Assembly (NCBI GenBank): GCA_035535995.1
Contig: DATLOZ010000024.1
Coordinates: forward strand, 54,620-118,619
Direction: 5' to 3'
DNA length: 64,000 nucleotides
Source: JANYCO01 sp035535995
Lineage (GTDB): Bacteria; Bacteroidota; Bacteroidia; Cytophagales; Cytophagaceae
Shown here: positions 44,310 to 53,777 of the stretch, one piece after another
Position numbering within the stretch: the first letter of the stretch is position 1
Layout: each line of letters starts with the position of its first letter
Translations under genes and position numbers: made by a program
The notes under the pieces: model-generated
Seen by the model: only the letters and a program-made list of their open reading frames with translations
What the model was told of the DNA's origin: nothing
Databases searched by the model: none

Positions 44310-46529
44310 ATGCGTTTTCTAACCAAGATCATACTTATAGCAGCCTCTGCGCTGTACTTTCAGGCTTGTACTCCTAAAACAAAGGAGCAGGTACAAATGC
44401 CGGAAATTTCCAGTGCCAGTGCAAATCCTTCCACTCTCAACCTAATGCCTGTGCCGGCTTCGCTGAAAATAAATTCCGGCAGTTTCAGGCTTACTAAAAC
44501 ATTTACATTAAACGTCAACACCGCCGCCGACCGCCGTCTCTTCGATGCGGCCAACCGGTTTCTCAGAAGGCTGGACGGCAGAACAGGTTTGTTTTTTCCG
44601 CAAGGGGTCATCTCTAAACAGATCCCGCAGCAAGTAGAAAATCCTTCGCTGCAAATTTCCGCCAAACGTACAGGCAAAGTAGAATTATACGAAGACGAAT
44701 CGTATATGCTTCGCGTCACACCTGGAAAAATTATGTTGGAAGCGCCCACTGATATCGGCGCATTGCACGGGCTTGAAACACTTTTGCAGTTGGCCCAAGC
44801 CGATCAAGACGGTTATTATTTCCCTTGTGTAGAAATTAACGACCAGCCACGCTTTCCATGGAGAGGATTGATGATCGATGTGGCGCGCCACTTCGAACCG
44901 GTAGAAGTACTGAAGCGAAACCTGGATGCAATGGCTGCGGTAAAAATGAATGTATTTCACTTCCATCTTTGCGATAACCAGGGATGGAGAGTGGAAAGTA
45001 AAGTATACCCAAAGCTTCATCAAATGGCTTCGGACGGACAATACTACACACATGAACAAATAAAAGAGATCATTCAATACGCTACTGACCGCGGCATTCG
45101 CGTAATGCCGGAGTTTGACGTGCCTGGGCATGCCACTTCTATCCTGGTAGCATTTCCGGAGCTAGGCAGTGCACCGGGGCCATATGAATTGGAAAGAAAT
45201 GCCGGCATTTTTGATCCCGTGCTGGATCCGACCAATGAGCAGACGTATATTTTTCTCGATAAATTATTTACAGAAATGGCATCGCTTTTCCCCGACCCTT
45301 ATTTTCATATCGGAGGGGATGAGAACAACGGACACGATTGGAAAGCCAATCCTAAGATCCAGGCCTTCATGAAAGCAAAAGGCATGGAGACTACGTTGGA
45401 TTTGCAAACTTATTTTAACAACCGCTTGATCAAAACGATCAAAAAACTTAATAAAAAAATGATGGGTTGGGAAGAAATTCTTTCCGACGATCTTTCCAAA
45501 GATGCGATCATTCATTCCTGGTTTGGCAAGGAATCCTTGTACAGAGCGGCTTCGAAGGGGTACCAGACTTTACTCTCAAACGGTTATTACATCGATCTTA
45601 TGCTGCCTGCTGCCGAACACTATAATGCAGATCCGCTTCCGCCTTTTGAAGAATGGTCAGAAGAAGAGAAAAAATATAAACTGAGTTCTGAACAGGAAAA
45701 GTTGGTCTTAGGCGGAGAAGCTACCATGTGGTCTGAATTGGTAACGCCTGTTACCATTGATTCCCGCATCTGGCCGCGTACCGCTGCAATTGCGGAGAGG
45801 CTCTGGTCGCCGCGCAACGTGAAAGACGAAGACGATATGTACCGAAGACTGGAAGTAGTAAGCCAGCACCTGGAAGAATTAGGATTGACACATATTAAGA
45901 ACAGAGAAGTCTTACTGAGGAATATTGCCAACGGTGGCGACATTCGTTCGCTCCAGGTACTTGCCGAAGTAGTAGAACCTTATAAAGTATATAAGCGCAA
46001 CAACGGAGGTTTAATGTATAAATCTTATTCTCCTTACACGCTTATGGCCGACGCAGCTGCGGCGGATGCACGGGCTGCAAGGATCTTTAGAAAATTAGTC
46101 GTCAATTATTCAGAAAAAAAATCAGACACAGATAAAGAGCAGCTCAGACAATGGCTTGTGCTTTGGAAAAACAATCACACAGAATTTTTGAAAGTAATGC
46201 AACATTCTCCGGTGCTCAGGCAACTTGAAAATTTATCTTCCTCGCTCTCCGCTGCCTCCGCAATAGGATTGGAAGCATTGGATAAAAATTCTTCTTCCGA
46301 AAATTGGTACGCAGAAAAAACAGCTGTTCTAAACGCAATTAAAGACAGCACTGCTGCCAGACAAGTAAGCGATAAAACTATGGAGGACGGTCGCTGTGAG
46401 CTCATGATCGTAGACGCCGTACAGACCCTGGTGGATATGACCAATAAAGAACAAGCCGATAAAAGAAAAGAAGAAGAACGGATTCGGATTGAGGCTGAAA
46501 AAAAGAAAAAAGCAGACACGGAACATTGA
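44310..46529 (+). CDS. GH20 beta-N-acetylhexosaminidase lipoprotein
   Basis: A 739-residue enzyme with a lipoprotein signal (ASALYFQAC, Cys20). The N-terminal GH20b domain is at about 45-175 and the catalytic barrel starts RFPWRGLMIDVARHF (181-195). D337-E338 in FHIGGDENNG are the substrate-assisted catalytic pair. It releases terminal GlcNAc or GalNAc from chitin-type or host-type glycans at the cell surface. The C-terminal third is helical and ends in a Lys/Glu-rich tail. The permease gene follows after 49 nt and would import the sugar. Confidence 0.93.
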   Translation: MRFLTKIILIAASALYFQACTPKTKEQVQMPEISSASANPSTLNLMPVPASLKINSGSFRLTKTFTLNVNTAADRRLFDAANRFLRRLDGRTGLFFPQGVISKQIPQQVENPSLQISAKRTGKVELYEDESYMLRVTPGKIMLEAPTDIGALHGLETLLQLAQADQDGYYFPCVEINDQPRFPWRGLMIDVARHFEPVEVLKRNLDAMAAVKMNVFHFHLCDNQGWRVESKVYPKLHQMASDGQYYTHEQIKEIIQYATDRGIRVMPEFDVPGHATSILVAFPELGSAPGPYELERNAGIFDPVLDPTNEQTYIFLDKLFTEMASLFPDPYFHIGGDENNGHDWKANPKIQAFMKAKGMETTLDLQTYFNNRLIKTIKKLNKKMMGWEEILSDDLSKDAIIHSWFGKESLYRAASKGYQTLLSNGYYIDLMLPAAEHYNADPLPPFEEWSEEEKKYKLSSEQEKLVLGGEATMWSELVTPVTIDSRIWPRTAAIAERLWSPRNVKDEDDMYRRLEVVSQHLEELGLTHIKNREVLLRNIANGGDIRSLQVLAEVVEPYKVYKRNNGGLMYKSYSPYTLMADAAAADARAARIFRKLVVNYSEKKSDTDKEQLRQWLVLWKNNHTEFLKVMQHSPVLRQLENLSSSLSAASAIGLEALDKNSSSENWYAEKTAVLNAIKDSTAARQVSDKTMEDGRCELMIVDAVQTLVDMTNKEQADKRKEEERIRIEAEKKKKADTEH

Positions 46530-46577
46530 TAAATATTCTCTAAAAAGTATAAAAATATTCACATAAAGGATTAACTT

Positions 46578-48002
46578 ATGGCATCAATAGGAGGAGGAGC
46601 AACCAACATGAACGGGAGTAATTATAATCCGAAAACCAATTATACAGCGCCGCTGGTACTGATGATTTCCTTATATTTTATGATAGGATTCATCACTGTA
46701 ATGAATGATGTACTAATTCCAAGTTTAAAAGGACTATTTCACTTTGGTCCTACAGAAACATGGAAAGTAATGTTGATCCAGTTTTGTTTTTTTATTGCTT
46801 ACGCAATCATGTCTATTCCTGCAGGATCGATCATTAAAAAGATAGGTTATAAAAAAGGACTCGCGCTCGCCTTATCCATCATGGGTGTAGGGCTACTCTT
46901 ATTTGTACCTGCTTCCATGGTCATTTCTTATGGATTCTTTTTGTTCGCTTTATTTGTAGTAGCCATCGGATTGGCAATTCTACAAGTAGCGATCAATCCT
47001 TATATCACCGCACTAGGCGCGCCGGAAACTGCTTCCAGCCGTATGAATCTGGGAGGAGCGATGAACTCTTTTGCAACCTTTACCGGACCAATCATCGGAG
47101 CGGCCTTTATTTTAGTAGAAGGAATCACCGATCCTACTCAAAAAGCAGAAGCAGTGCGTGGGCCTTATATTTTATTGGCATTGCTTACACTGGCAATCGC
47201 TACTGTATTGTATTTTGTGAAACTTCCTAAGATTGCTTCACAGGAAGCAGAAACAGGAGAAACAGAAAGTATTTTCAACTTCAAACATTTGCTTTATGGC
47301 TCAGGAGCTATTTTCTTTTACGTAGGAGCAGAAGTAGCGATCGGAAGTTTATTGATCTTATATTTTAAAAATGATTTTGGAATTAGCGAACGTTATGCTT
47401 CTGGTCTGGTAGCCTATTATTGGGGCAGCGCCATGATTGGCCGGCTGATCGGAAGTGCGCTTGGCCAAAAAATAAAATCGGAAACCATGCTTACGGTGGT
47501 AACAATTGTTGCGCTAGCACTGGTTGCTTGCAGTATGCTAGGAGTATTCACTACGATGAAGCTTGATATCCCTGTCATGATCATGAAAACAGATCAGGGT
47601 GTATATTTTGATTTCCCATTGGTAAATATTCCTGTAGCGGCATTTTTACTTGTGCTGGTCGGATTGTTTAATTCGGTCATGTGGCCATGTATTTTCCCGC
47701 TTGGCATTAGTAAGCTGGGAACCGCTACCAGCAATGGCTCCGGCCTGATGGTAACAATGGTGGCAGGCGGAGCATTTATTCCTCTTCTGCAAGGAATGCT
47801 TGCCGATAGCATTGGATATAAATATAGTTTCCTGGTGTGCTTGTTGTGCTATGCGTATATATTGTTTTTTGCAGTGAAAGGCTATAAGACAGATTACCTT
47901 GAAAAAAAAACTAATCACGTTCCGAATACCGCCGAAGATGCCTTAAATCAATCGGTAAAACCTTCCAGAAATGGTAAAGTGATGGACTCGGTACTAAAAT
48001 GA
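46578..48002 (+). CDS. FHS-family sugar permease (FucP/GluP/NagP-like MFS)
   Basis: A 474-residue MFS transporter with about twelve membrane segments. NDVLIPSLKGLF after the first helix and AINPYITALGAPETASSRMN are the FHS (fucose/glucose/galactose) signatures. Its position behind a hexosaminidase favours GlcNAc as substrate (NagP-like), an inference. Proton symport is the family norm. The short N-terminal Gly-rich extension (ASIGGGATNMNGSN) may be partly untranslated if Met11 is used. Confidence 0.92.
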   Translation: MASIGGGATNMNGSNYNPKTNYTAPLVLMISLYFMIGFITVMNDVLIPSLKGLFHFGPTETWKVMLIQFCFFIAYAIMSIPAGSIIKKIGYKKGLALALSIMGVGLLLFVPASMVISYGFFLFALFVVAIGLAILQVAINPYITALGAPETASSRMNLGGAMNSFATFTGPIIGAAFILVEGITDPTQKAEAVRGPYILLALLTLAIATVLYFVKLPKIASQEAETGETESIFNFKHLLYGSGAIFFYVGAEVAIGSLLILYFKNDFGISERYASGLVAYYWGSAMIGRLIGSALGQKIKSETMLTVVTIVALALVACSMLGVFTTMKLDIPVMIMKTDQGVYFDFPLVNIPVAAFLLVLVGLFNSVMWPCIFPLGISKLGTATSNGSGLMVTMVAGGAFIPLLQGMLADSIGYKYSFLVCLLCYAYILFFAVKGYKTDYLEKKTNHVPNTAEDALNQSVKPSRNGKVMDSVLK

Positions 48003-48023
48003 AAAGACTATAGTTCCCCAGAC

Positions 48024-48059
48024 AATAAAAAAGGCTCATCATCGTGAGCCTTTTTTATT
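48024..48059. terminator. Bidirectional terminator between convergent permease and PhyH genes
   Basis: A perfect 15-bp stem (AATAAAAAAGGCTCA facing TGAGCCTTTTTTATT) with a 6-nt loop and A/T tracts on both sides, so it can serve both genes. Confidence 0.92.
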
Positions 48060-48077
48060 GATCGGTATTTAGAAAAA

Positions 48078-49082
48078 TTATTTTTTTGAAACATTCAACA
48101 TCTTTTTCAGTTTTCCTTTTACTCTGTCGATTATGCTTCTGCTGTTTACTCCTGTATAATTTTTTTCTTTCATATCTTTTTCTCCCAACACCAGGTTGTG
48201 ATTTTCAAAATCAGTTTGAATGAATTTAACCGGATCGCCGTTGTAGGTTTGCTCTACTAATTTTCCTGTTTTAATATCTATCAACTCTTTTCTCGCATAC
48301 AGGTTTCCGGTAACCATGTTGGACATCATTGGAGTATAATAAATAGTGTCTTTGAAGAAATAGTGAGTCACCTGCGACCAGCGTGTAGTGCCTTTCTCTT
48401 TGATGCCCGAACCTCCATGAATAATATTAGAAGACCAGACCAGTGCATCGCCTTTTTTTGCCAAGAAATATTCCTTCTTATATCCCGACACTTCCATCAG
48501 GTTTTCCATAAATGTTTCGTACTCCCCATAGTTGTCGTAGCTTGGATCGGCCAGGTTATGGTTTACATGAGTAAAATTATATTCCGGTGTTTTATGAGAG
48601 CCAGGGTAATAGAAAAGAGGACCATTGTTTTCCGTAACATCTTCCAGGGGCACCCAGATGCCGCACATATAGCGGGCTGGCAAGGAACTGAAATGGATTG
48701 TATCCGAGTGCGCTCTTTGTTGTGTGCCTACCTTGAAGTTGAGTGTTTGAAAAGGAATAGGTTCTCTTTCGTACAAAAATTCCAGAATCTTCAGCGCTCT
48801 TTCGTCGCTGGCAAGTTTTTGTACTAGAGGTGATACGGTCCAGAGGTCTTGCACACGCACATCGTTTTGGAAAGTTTTCAGTTTTTTGCCACCGAAACCT
48901 TCTTCTTGTACTTGCTTGCGTACTTCATCTATAAATGATTTGTCGAAGAAATTTTTGAGCACGATGTATCCTCTTTCATGATACTCAATGGCCATTGCGC
49001 GTTGTTCTTCGGTTAGGTTTTTCTTTTTCTCCAGTAGCTGATAAAAAAAGGGGGATTCAACCCATGGTAAATTGGCGGTCAT
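48078..49082 (-). CDS. PhyH-family Fe(II)/2-oxoglutarate dioxygenase
   Basis: 334 residues of the phytanoyl-CoA dioxygenase family. H125-x-D127 (QRAHSDTIHF) and the distal His in SSNIIHGGSG with Arg about ten residues later (GTTRWSQ) are the iron and 2-oxoglutarate ligands. PLEDVTENNGPLFYYPGSHK is the family signature. Soluble. Substrate unknown; relatives hydroxylate small molecules or lipid chains. It has a -7 box just upstream. Confidence 0.88.
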   Translation of the reverse strand: MTANLPWVESPFFYQLLEKKKNLTEEQRAMAIEYHERGYIVLKNFFDKSFIDEVRKQVQEEGFGGKKLKTFQNDVRVQDLWTVSPLVQKLASDERALKILEFLYEREPIPFQTLNFKVGTQQRAHSDTIHFSSLPARYMCGIWVPLEDVTENNGPLFYYPGSHKTPEYNFTHVNHNLADPSYDNYGEYETFMENLMEVSGYKKEYFLAKKGDALVWSSNIIHGGSGIKEKGTTRWSQVTHYFFKDTIYYTPMMSNMVTGNLYARKELIDIKTGKLVEQTYNGDPVKFIQTDFENHNLVLGEKDMKEKNYTGVNSRSIIDRVKGKLKKMLNVSKK

Positions 49083-49116
49083 AGATACTTTTTTAGTTTT
49101 TAAAAAACATTCTAGC

Positions 49117-49124
49117 CAAATATA
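49117..49124 (-). promoter_or_regulatory. Candidate -7 promoter box of the PhyH gene
   Basis: TATATTTG on the minus strand (49124-49117), 35 nt before the ATG; matches TAnnTTTG. No TTG at -33. Confidence 0.45.
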
Positions 49125-49243
49125 GGAAAATTAGAGAATAATATGGCTGATCATGTACTACTGCGTATTCAGTATTTTAAATCCTATGGCTTTCTGCAAG
49201 GCCCGGAAAGCTTTTCTTACATTAAATAATTTTAAAATTTTTG

Positions 49244-50947
49244 TCAAAAGGCCTTTTGAAGCCATTGCTCAAAAGCTTTTTGCACTTGTTCCGAAGCATG
49301 AGGATCTTTTTCGATCGTATAACTAGGGTAATATCTTTTTTCTTTTTCTCCAGTCATTTCCACTTCCAGCACACGCCCCCATCGGTTGATCGACAGGCGT
49401 AGCAACAATTGATCAATATTGCCTGAAGAAGGAATTTCATCCATCGTCAAAATTTCATCGTCCTTGCTCAGCACATGCGACGCAGGTGATCCGGGAGCGA
49501 TGGCTTCTACGATTGTCCGGTTGCCGCGCACCTGGGTGCGGAATCCAAATTCTTTTTCGGTAATACTACCGGCGGGCTTTTCCACCAGTTTGCATCCTAT
49601 CGAAGCCAATGCTGTTTCCAACCTTATTTTTAGATCCGTATGTCCGAAAATACATTCCTGGAAAAAATCAGTCATGTCAGAACACGCTATGGTAGCGGTA
49701 TCCCGGATGATGCTTTCCATGGTATAACCGGTTTTTGTTTTTCCATAATTGTTCCAAAGCAAACGCATCAGATCATCGAGCGATTGTGCGGAATTTGTTT
49801 TAGAGCGGATTTCCAGGTCGAGAATCAAGGCAGCGATACAGCCTTTTACATAGATCGAAACTTTTCGATCGGGTATACCAGCTACGTAACCGTCTACCCA
49901 TAGGTCTTGCGACGATTCTGCCAGGGAGAGGTTCTCATTTCCGAAATGTTCAAAATGTCTTTTGAACGAGGTATTCAATTCAGCGAAATATTCCTCGGTA
50001 GAAAATACACCGGCACGTGCGAGAAAAAGATCGCCATAGTAAGTAGTAAATCCTTCGGCCACAAAACCGGTGGTGAAATAATTTTCTTTTGTAAAATCAT
50101 AAGGAAACATTTCTGCAGGCCTTATTTTTAGGATGTTCCATGCATGAAACAATTCGTGCGAACTGATTCCCACCAGATCGGCATATCCTTTTTCCGGAAT
50201 TGCTTCAGAAGGCCCAAGTGTGATCACCGTAGAGTTGCGATGCTCTACGCCGTGATAGTGGCGGTAAGGAAGAAACTGGAATAAATAATGATATTCCTTT
50301 TCAGGAAAATCTCCCATCGTACGAATTTGTTCGGTGGTATATTTTGAAAAATCTTCCAGTAGTTTTTCCTCTTTCACAAAATTTGTTCCCTGGATCCAGA
50401 TATGAAATGGAATATCCTCCACGGCAAAAGAAAAATGCGTAAGCCCGGCGCTCGCGATCATCGGGCTGTCGGCGAGGTGGTAAAAATTTTCTGCTTTTAA
50501 TTGATGCTCTTCTTTTGGCAATCCGCAAGCGATCTGATATTCCGCAGGAAGCGCCAACGTTACTGCGCAAGGCTCATTGATCCGGGAAGGCTCGTACATA
50601 AGACAACAAATAAAATTCAGGTAAAGCTGCAGCTCGTCCAGCCAGCAGCCACCGGCGTCCATTTGATAAGCGTAGTATTGGTAACGCACTTTCAGCAAAG
50701 TATTGGCGGGATGGTCAATTTTCCACTGATTGCGGGTGATCTTCGAAAATGAAAACGAATTTCCAGCTTGATCGGAAGCGGAAAAATGTTTGATATTGGC
50801 AGCATAATTCTGCAACTCATAGCGTCCGGGCCTCCAGGCAGGTAGTTGCAGGATAGTGGAAATAGAATTAGTGGCAGGAAGAGAAATTTCGATATCCACC
50901 AAATGCGTCAGCGGATTTGTATAAGAAATATGATAATGCATTGTCAA
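49244..50947 (-). CDS. M61-family glycyl aminopeptidase-like metallopeptidase with PDZ domain
   Basis: A 567-residue zinc peptidase. The N-terminal beta domain is about 1-170. H264-E265-x2-H268 (SSHELFHAWN) with the third ligand Glu in FVAEGFTTYYGDLFLARAG form the active site. A PDZ-like domain follows at about 450-535 (FGFRTQVRGNRTIVEAIAPG). There is no signal peptide, so it probably works in the cytoplasm. Unaccompanied gene. Confidence 0.92.
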   Translation of the reverse strand: MTMHYHISYTNPLTHLVDIEISLPATNSISTILQLPAWRPGRYELQNYAANIKHFSASDQAGNSFSFSKITRNQWKIDHPANTLLKVRYQYYAYQMDAGGCWLDELQLYLNFICCLMYEPSRINEPCAVTLALPAEYQIACGLPKEEHQLKAENFYHLADSPMIASAGLTHFSFAVEDIPFHIWIQGTNFVKEEKLLEDFSKYTTEQIRTMGDFPEKEYHYLFQFLPYRHYHGVEHRNSTVITLGPSEAIPEKGYADLVGISSHELFHAWNILKIRPAEMFPYDFTKENYFTTGFVAEGFTTYYGDLFLARAGVFSTEEYFAELNTSFKRHFEHFGNENLSLAESSQDLWVDGYVAGIPDRKVSIYVKGCIAALILDLEIRSKTNSAQSLDDLMRLLWNNYGKTKTGYTMESIIRDTATIACSDMTDFFQECIFGHTDLKIRLETALASIGCKLVEKPAGSITEKEFGFRTQVRGNRTIVEAIAPGSPASHVLSKDDEILTMDEIPSSGNIDQLLLRLSINRWGRVLEVEMTGEKEKRYYPSYTIEKDPHASEQVQKAFEQWLQKAF

Positions 50948-51259
50948 TGTGAATTAAGTACTAGAACGATATTTGTATCCTTTGCGTCATCTCTGCGATC
51001 ATCGCGGTAAAAACCAGCAATAAAAAAGAAGATCTAAGCAACAAAAACAGCAACCATCTACTCTTAAAAAAGCAGGTTTTTTTACAAAAAAACAAGAAAA
51101 TAAAGTTCTACAAGTAATTGTAAACCAATAAAAAGCTATTAATTATAAGATAGTTTTGGTATTTTATGAAAGGTTTTCTATATTTGCAGCCCTGTTGATA
51201 AATACTTTTGACAGGGTTTCAAAAGAAATAAGTAAAAAAAATAATAAAAGGATACGGCC
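50948..51259. other. 312-nt divergent intergenic region between M61 and rpmH
   Basis: AT-rich, with no gene. It holds the rpmH promoter (51155-51186) and, right at the predicted transcript start, a small hairpin CCCTGT/ACAGGG (51190-51216). A T7/A7-rich stretch around 51060-51100 may hold the M61 promoter, but no TAnnTTTG box is visible there. Confidence 0.6.
51155..51186 (+). promoter_or_regulatory. Bacteroidota promoter of rpmH
   Basis: TTTG (51155-51158), 20-nt spacer, TATATTTG (51179-51186). Start would be near 51192, leaving a leader of about 68 nt that begins with a CCCTGT/ACAGGG hairpin. Confidence 0.75.
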
Positions 51260-51415
51260 ATGAAAAGGACATTTCAACCTTCTAACAAAAAAAGAAGAAA
51301 TAAACACGGTTTCAGAGAAAGAATGTCAACTCCAAACGGTAGAAGAGTAATTGCTGCCAGAAGAAGAAGAGGAAGAAAACAACTGACCGTTTCCGATAGC
51401 ATCGCGAAAAAATAG
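51260..51415 (+). CDS. rpmH: Ribosomal protein bL34
   Basis: 51 residues, too short for most gene lists: KRTFQPSNKKRRNKHGFRER, then MSTPNGRRVIAARRRRGRKQ and LTVSDSIAKK. All family features are present, with a roughly six-residue C-terminal extension beyond the usual 44-46. It binds domain III/23S near the exit tunnel. A terminator follows at 51447-51486, so rnpA, 145 nt downstream, is largely separate. Confidence 0.97.
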   Translation: MKRTFQPSNKKRRNKHGFRERMSTPNGRRVIAARRRRGRKQLTVSDSIAKK

Positions 51416-51446
51416 TACCTCGTAATAAATAAATTAAAGTTTTAGG

Positions 51447-51486
51447 CAGAAGAATGGGATGTAATGTTCCATTCTTCTGTTTTTTT
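51447..51486 (+). terminator. Rho-independent terminator of rpmH
   Basis: CAGAAGAATGG pairs with CCATTCTTCTG (11 bp, loop 11 nt) followed by T7. It lies between rpmH and rnpA. Confidence 0.88.
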
Positions 51487-51559
51487 ATGAGCAATATCTT
51501 CAAGTATTCAAAAAACCTTGAAGGTGTCGTCCTGATTTAATAGATTCGTACCATTCCTT

Positions 51560-51958
51560 ATGGCAGAAAAAGAAGAACATACCCAACGATTTACCTTTGG
51601 CCGTGAGGAAAAGCTGAAAAGCAAAAAACTCATCGAACTACTTTTTTCCAAAGGAAAAGCCGTTTCTTCCAATCCTATACGATTGATCTATCTTCTACAA
51701 GACAATACCGGGCAGGCAAAACCACAAGCACTGTTTTCTGTATCCAAAAGAAATTTCAAAAAAGCCGTAGACCGCAACCGTCTTAAAAGACAAATGCGCG
51801 AAGCTTACCGGCTCAATCGAAATCTTTATTTCCCGGAAGGAGAAAAAAACGCCTATTTGCTGGCTTTTATTTATGTAGCGAAAGAAAAAATCCCCTATGA
51901 AATATTGGAAAAAAAACTAAATTTAGCTCTGGAACGTTTAAAAACCGGTAGTAAATAA
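51560..51958 (+). CDS. rnpA: Ribonuclease P protein component
   Basis: 132 residues. FTFGREEKLKSKKLIELLFS at the start, and the family signature ALFSVSKRNFKKAVDRNRLK followed by RQMREAYR carries the RNR RNA-binding motif. It helps the catalytic RNA cut tRNA leaders. A short charged N-terminal extension (AEKEEHTQR) may not all be translated. It lies 44 nt upstream of the CtpA gene on the same strand. Confidence 0.94.
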   Translation: MAEKEEHTQRFTFGREEKLKSKKLIELLFSKGKAVSSNPIRLIYLLQDNTGQAKPQALFSVSKRNFKKAVDRNRLKRQMREAYRLNRNLYFPEGEKNAYLLAFIYVAKEKIPYEILEKKLNLALERLKTGSK

Positions 51959-52002
51959 TATCGCAGCCCCAACGTTCGTTATCATTACAGAATTCTGATA
52001 CT

Positions 52003-53655
52003 ATGAAAAAATATAAATTCTTTGTCCTGGGAACACTTCTTTTAGTTTCTACACTTGGACTTTTCTCCTTTACTCAAACCGATAAATATTTTGAGATCGC
52101 TAAGAACCTGGATATTTTCGCCACGCTATTTAAAGAGGTTAACACTTATTATGTAGACGAGATCAATCCTAATAAATTTATGAAAGACGGGATCGATGCA
52201 ATGCTCGAAAACCTGGATCCTTATACCAACTACATTCCGGAAGATGAAATAGAAGACTACCGCACACACATGACCGGCCAATATGGCGGAATTGGTGCAG
52301 TGATCGGCAATAGAAATGACCGTGCAATAATCCTCATGCCTTACGAAGGTTTTCCCGCGCACAAAGGCGGACTGATGATCGGTGATGAAATTCTTTCTGT
52401 GGACGGAATTGATACCAAAGGGAAAGGAACTTCCGATATCAGCAAGCTTCTGAAAGGACAAGCTGGCACGCAAGTAAAGATCACGGTGAAACGTTATGGC
52501 GTAGCCGATAAATTTGACGTTATCCTAACAAGAGAAAAAATTAAGATCGAAAATGTGCCTTACTACGGAATGATCAACGACCAAACAGGCTACATCAAAC
52601 TTTCCGAATTCACCAACAACGCCTCCAAAGATGTGAAGAATGCGCTCACCGAATTGAAAGCAAAAGGCGCGCAAAAGATCGTGTTCGACCTGCGTGATAA
52701 CCCGGGTGGATTGCTGAACGAGGCGATCAATATTTCTAATATTTTTATTAAAAAAGATAAACCAATCGTAAGTACCAAAGGAAAAACTTCGGAATGGAAT
52801 AAAATTTATTACGCTACAAATACTCCTGTAGACACACTGATCCCGATGGTAGTACTTACAAGCAGCAAGAGCGCTTCTGCTTCCGAGATCGTTTCCGGTG
52901 TGATCCAGGATTATGATCGTGGTGTGATTGTAGGACAAAAATCTTACGGCAAAGGATTGGTACAGGCTACACGCCCGCTTTCCTACAATTCTCAATTGAA
53001 GATCACTACGGCAAAATATTATACACCAAGCGGAAGATGTATCCAGGCGATCGACTATACACACCGCAACGAAGATGGCAGCGCCGGCAAGATCCCGGAT
53101 TCACTGCGCACTGCTTTCAAAACAAAAAATAATCGCGTGGTATACGATGGTGGAGGAATTACTCCTGATATTCCTGTAGAATCTAAAACGATCGCTCCGA
53201 TCATCGCAAGCTTGTACAGCAAGAATCTCATTTTCGACTACGCTACTATTTATGTATCGAAAAATAAAACAATTAAGCCTGCGAAAGAATATCAATTCAC
53301 CGATTCTGACTATAGTGACTTTGTAAAATGGTTGGACGGAAAAGATTATGACTACAAAACAAAAGTAGAAGTAACCTTAGACGAACTGGTAAAAACTTCT
53401 AAAACAGAAAAATATTACGATGGGATCAAAGATCAGATCGAAAGCCTGCGTAAGCAAGTAAGCCATAACAAGGAAAAAGACTTGATCACTTTTAAAGAAG
53501 AGGTTAAAGAAATTATAGAAGAGGAGATCGTTTCCAGGTATTACCTGCAAAAAGGAATCATCGAAGCTTCTTTTGACGACGACGAAGATATTCAGGCTGC
53601 ATTGAAAGTATTGAACGATCAGGCAGAGTATCAAAAAATTCTTTCTGGAAAATAA
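52003..53655 (+). CDS. C-terminal-processing peptidase, CtpA/Prc type (S41A)
   Basis: A 550-residue envelope protease with a signal anchor (MKKYKFFVLGTLLLVSTLG). A PDZ domain lies at about 95-170 (GGIGAVIGNRNDRAIILMPY). The catalytic domain has FDLRDNPGGLLNEA and the Ser-Lys pair in TSSKSASASEI (286-296) and K317 (SYGKGLVQ). The C-terminal extension past residue 400 is helical and charged. It trims or destroys exported proteins by their C-termini. Gene follows rnpA by 44 nt, probably co-transcribed. Confidence 0.95.
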   Translation: MKKYKFFVLGTLLLVSTLGLFSFTQTDKYFEIAKNLDIFATLFKEVNTYYVDEINPNKFMKDGIDAMLENLDPYTNYIPEDEIEDYRTHMTGQYGGIGAVIGNRNDRAIILMPYEGFPAHKGGLMIGDEILSVDGIDTKGKGTSDISKLLKGQAGTQVKITVKRYGVADKFDVILTREKIKIENVPYYGMINDQTGYIKLSEFTNNASKDVKNALTELKAKGAQKIVFDLRDNPGGLLNEAINISNIFIKKDKPIVSTKGKTSEWNKIYYATNTPVDTLIPMVVLTSSKSASASEIVSGVIQDYDRGVIVGQKSYGKGLVQATRPLSYNSQLKITTAKYYTPSGRCIQAIDYTHRNEDGSAGKIPDSLRTAFKTKNNRVVYDGGGITPDIPVESKTIAPIIASLYSKNLIFDYATIYVSKNKTIKPAKEYQFTDSDYSDFVKWLDGKDYDYKTKVEVTLDELVKTSKTEKYYDGIKDQIESLRKQVSHNKEKDLITFKEEVKEIIEEEIVSRYYLQKGIIEASFDDDEDIQAALKVLNDQAEYQKILSGK

Positions 53656-53660
53656 TTAAA

Positions 53661-53742
53661 CGGATGCAAGAGACCGGATGCCGGATACCAGGTGTAAATG
53701 TTATTTTATCTGGTATCCGGCATCTTGCATCTGGTATCCCAA
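53661..53742. repeat. Family B palindromic repeat
   Basis: A perfect 15-bp stem (GATGCCGGATACCAG at 53677-53691 facing CTGGTATCCGGCATC at 53710-53724, loop 18 nt) extends with GATGCAAGA on the left and its partner on the right, broken by a 7-nt bulge. The best-formed family B copy in the window, 6 nt past the CtpA stop. Confidence 0.8.
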
Positions 53743-53777
53743 ATCATTAAAATCTATCCGGTAAATATTTATTACTC

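Noticed and set aside
52525..53064. 179-codon minus-strand frame
   Set aside because: Antisense to the CtpA protease, no motif.
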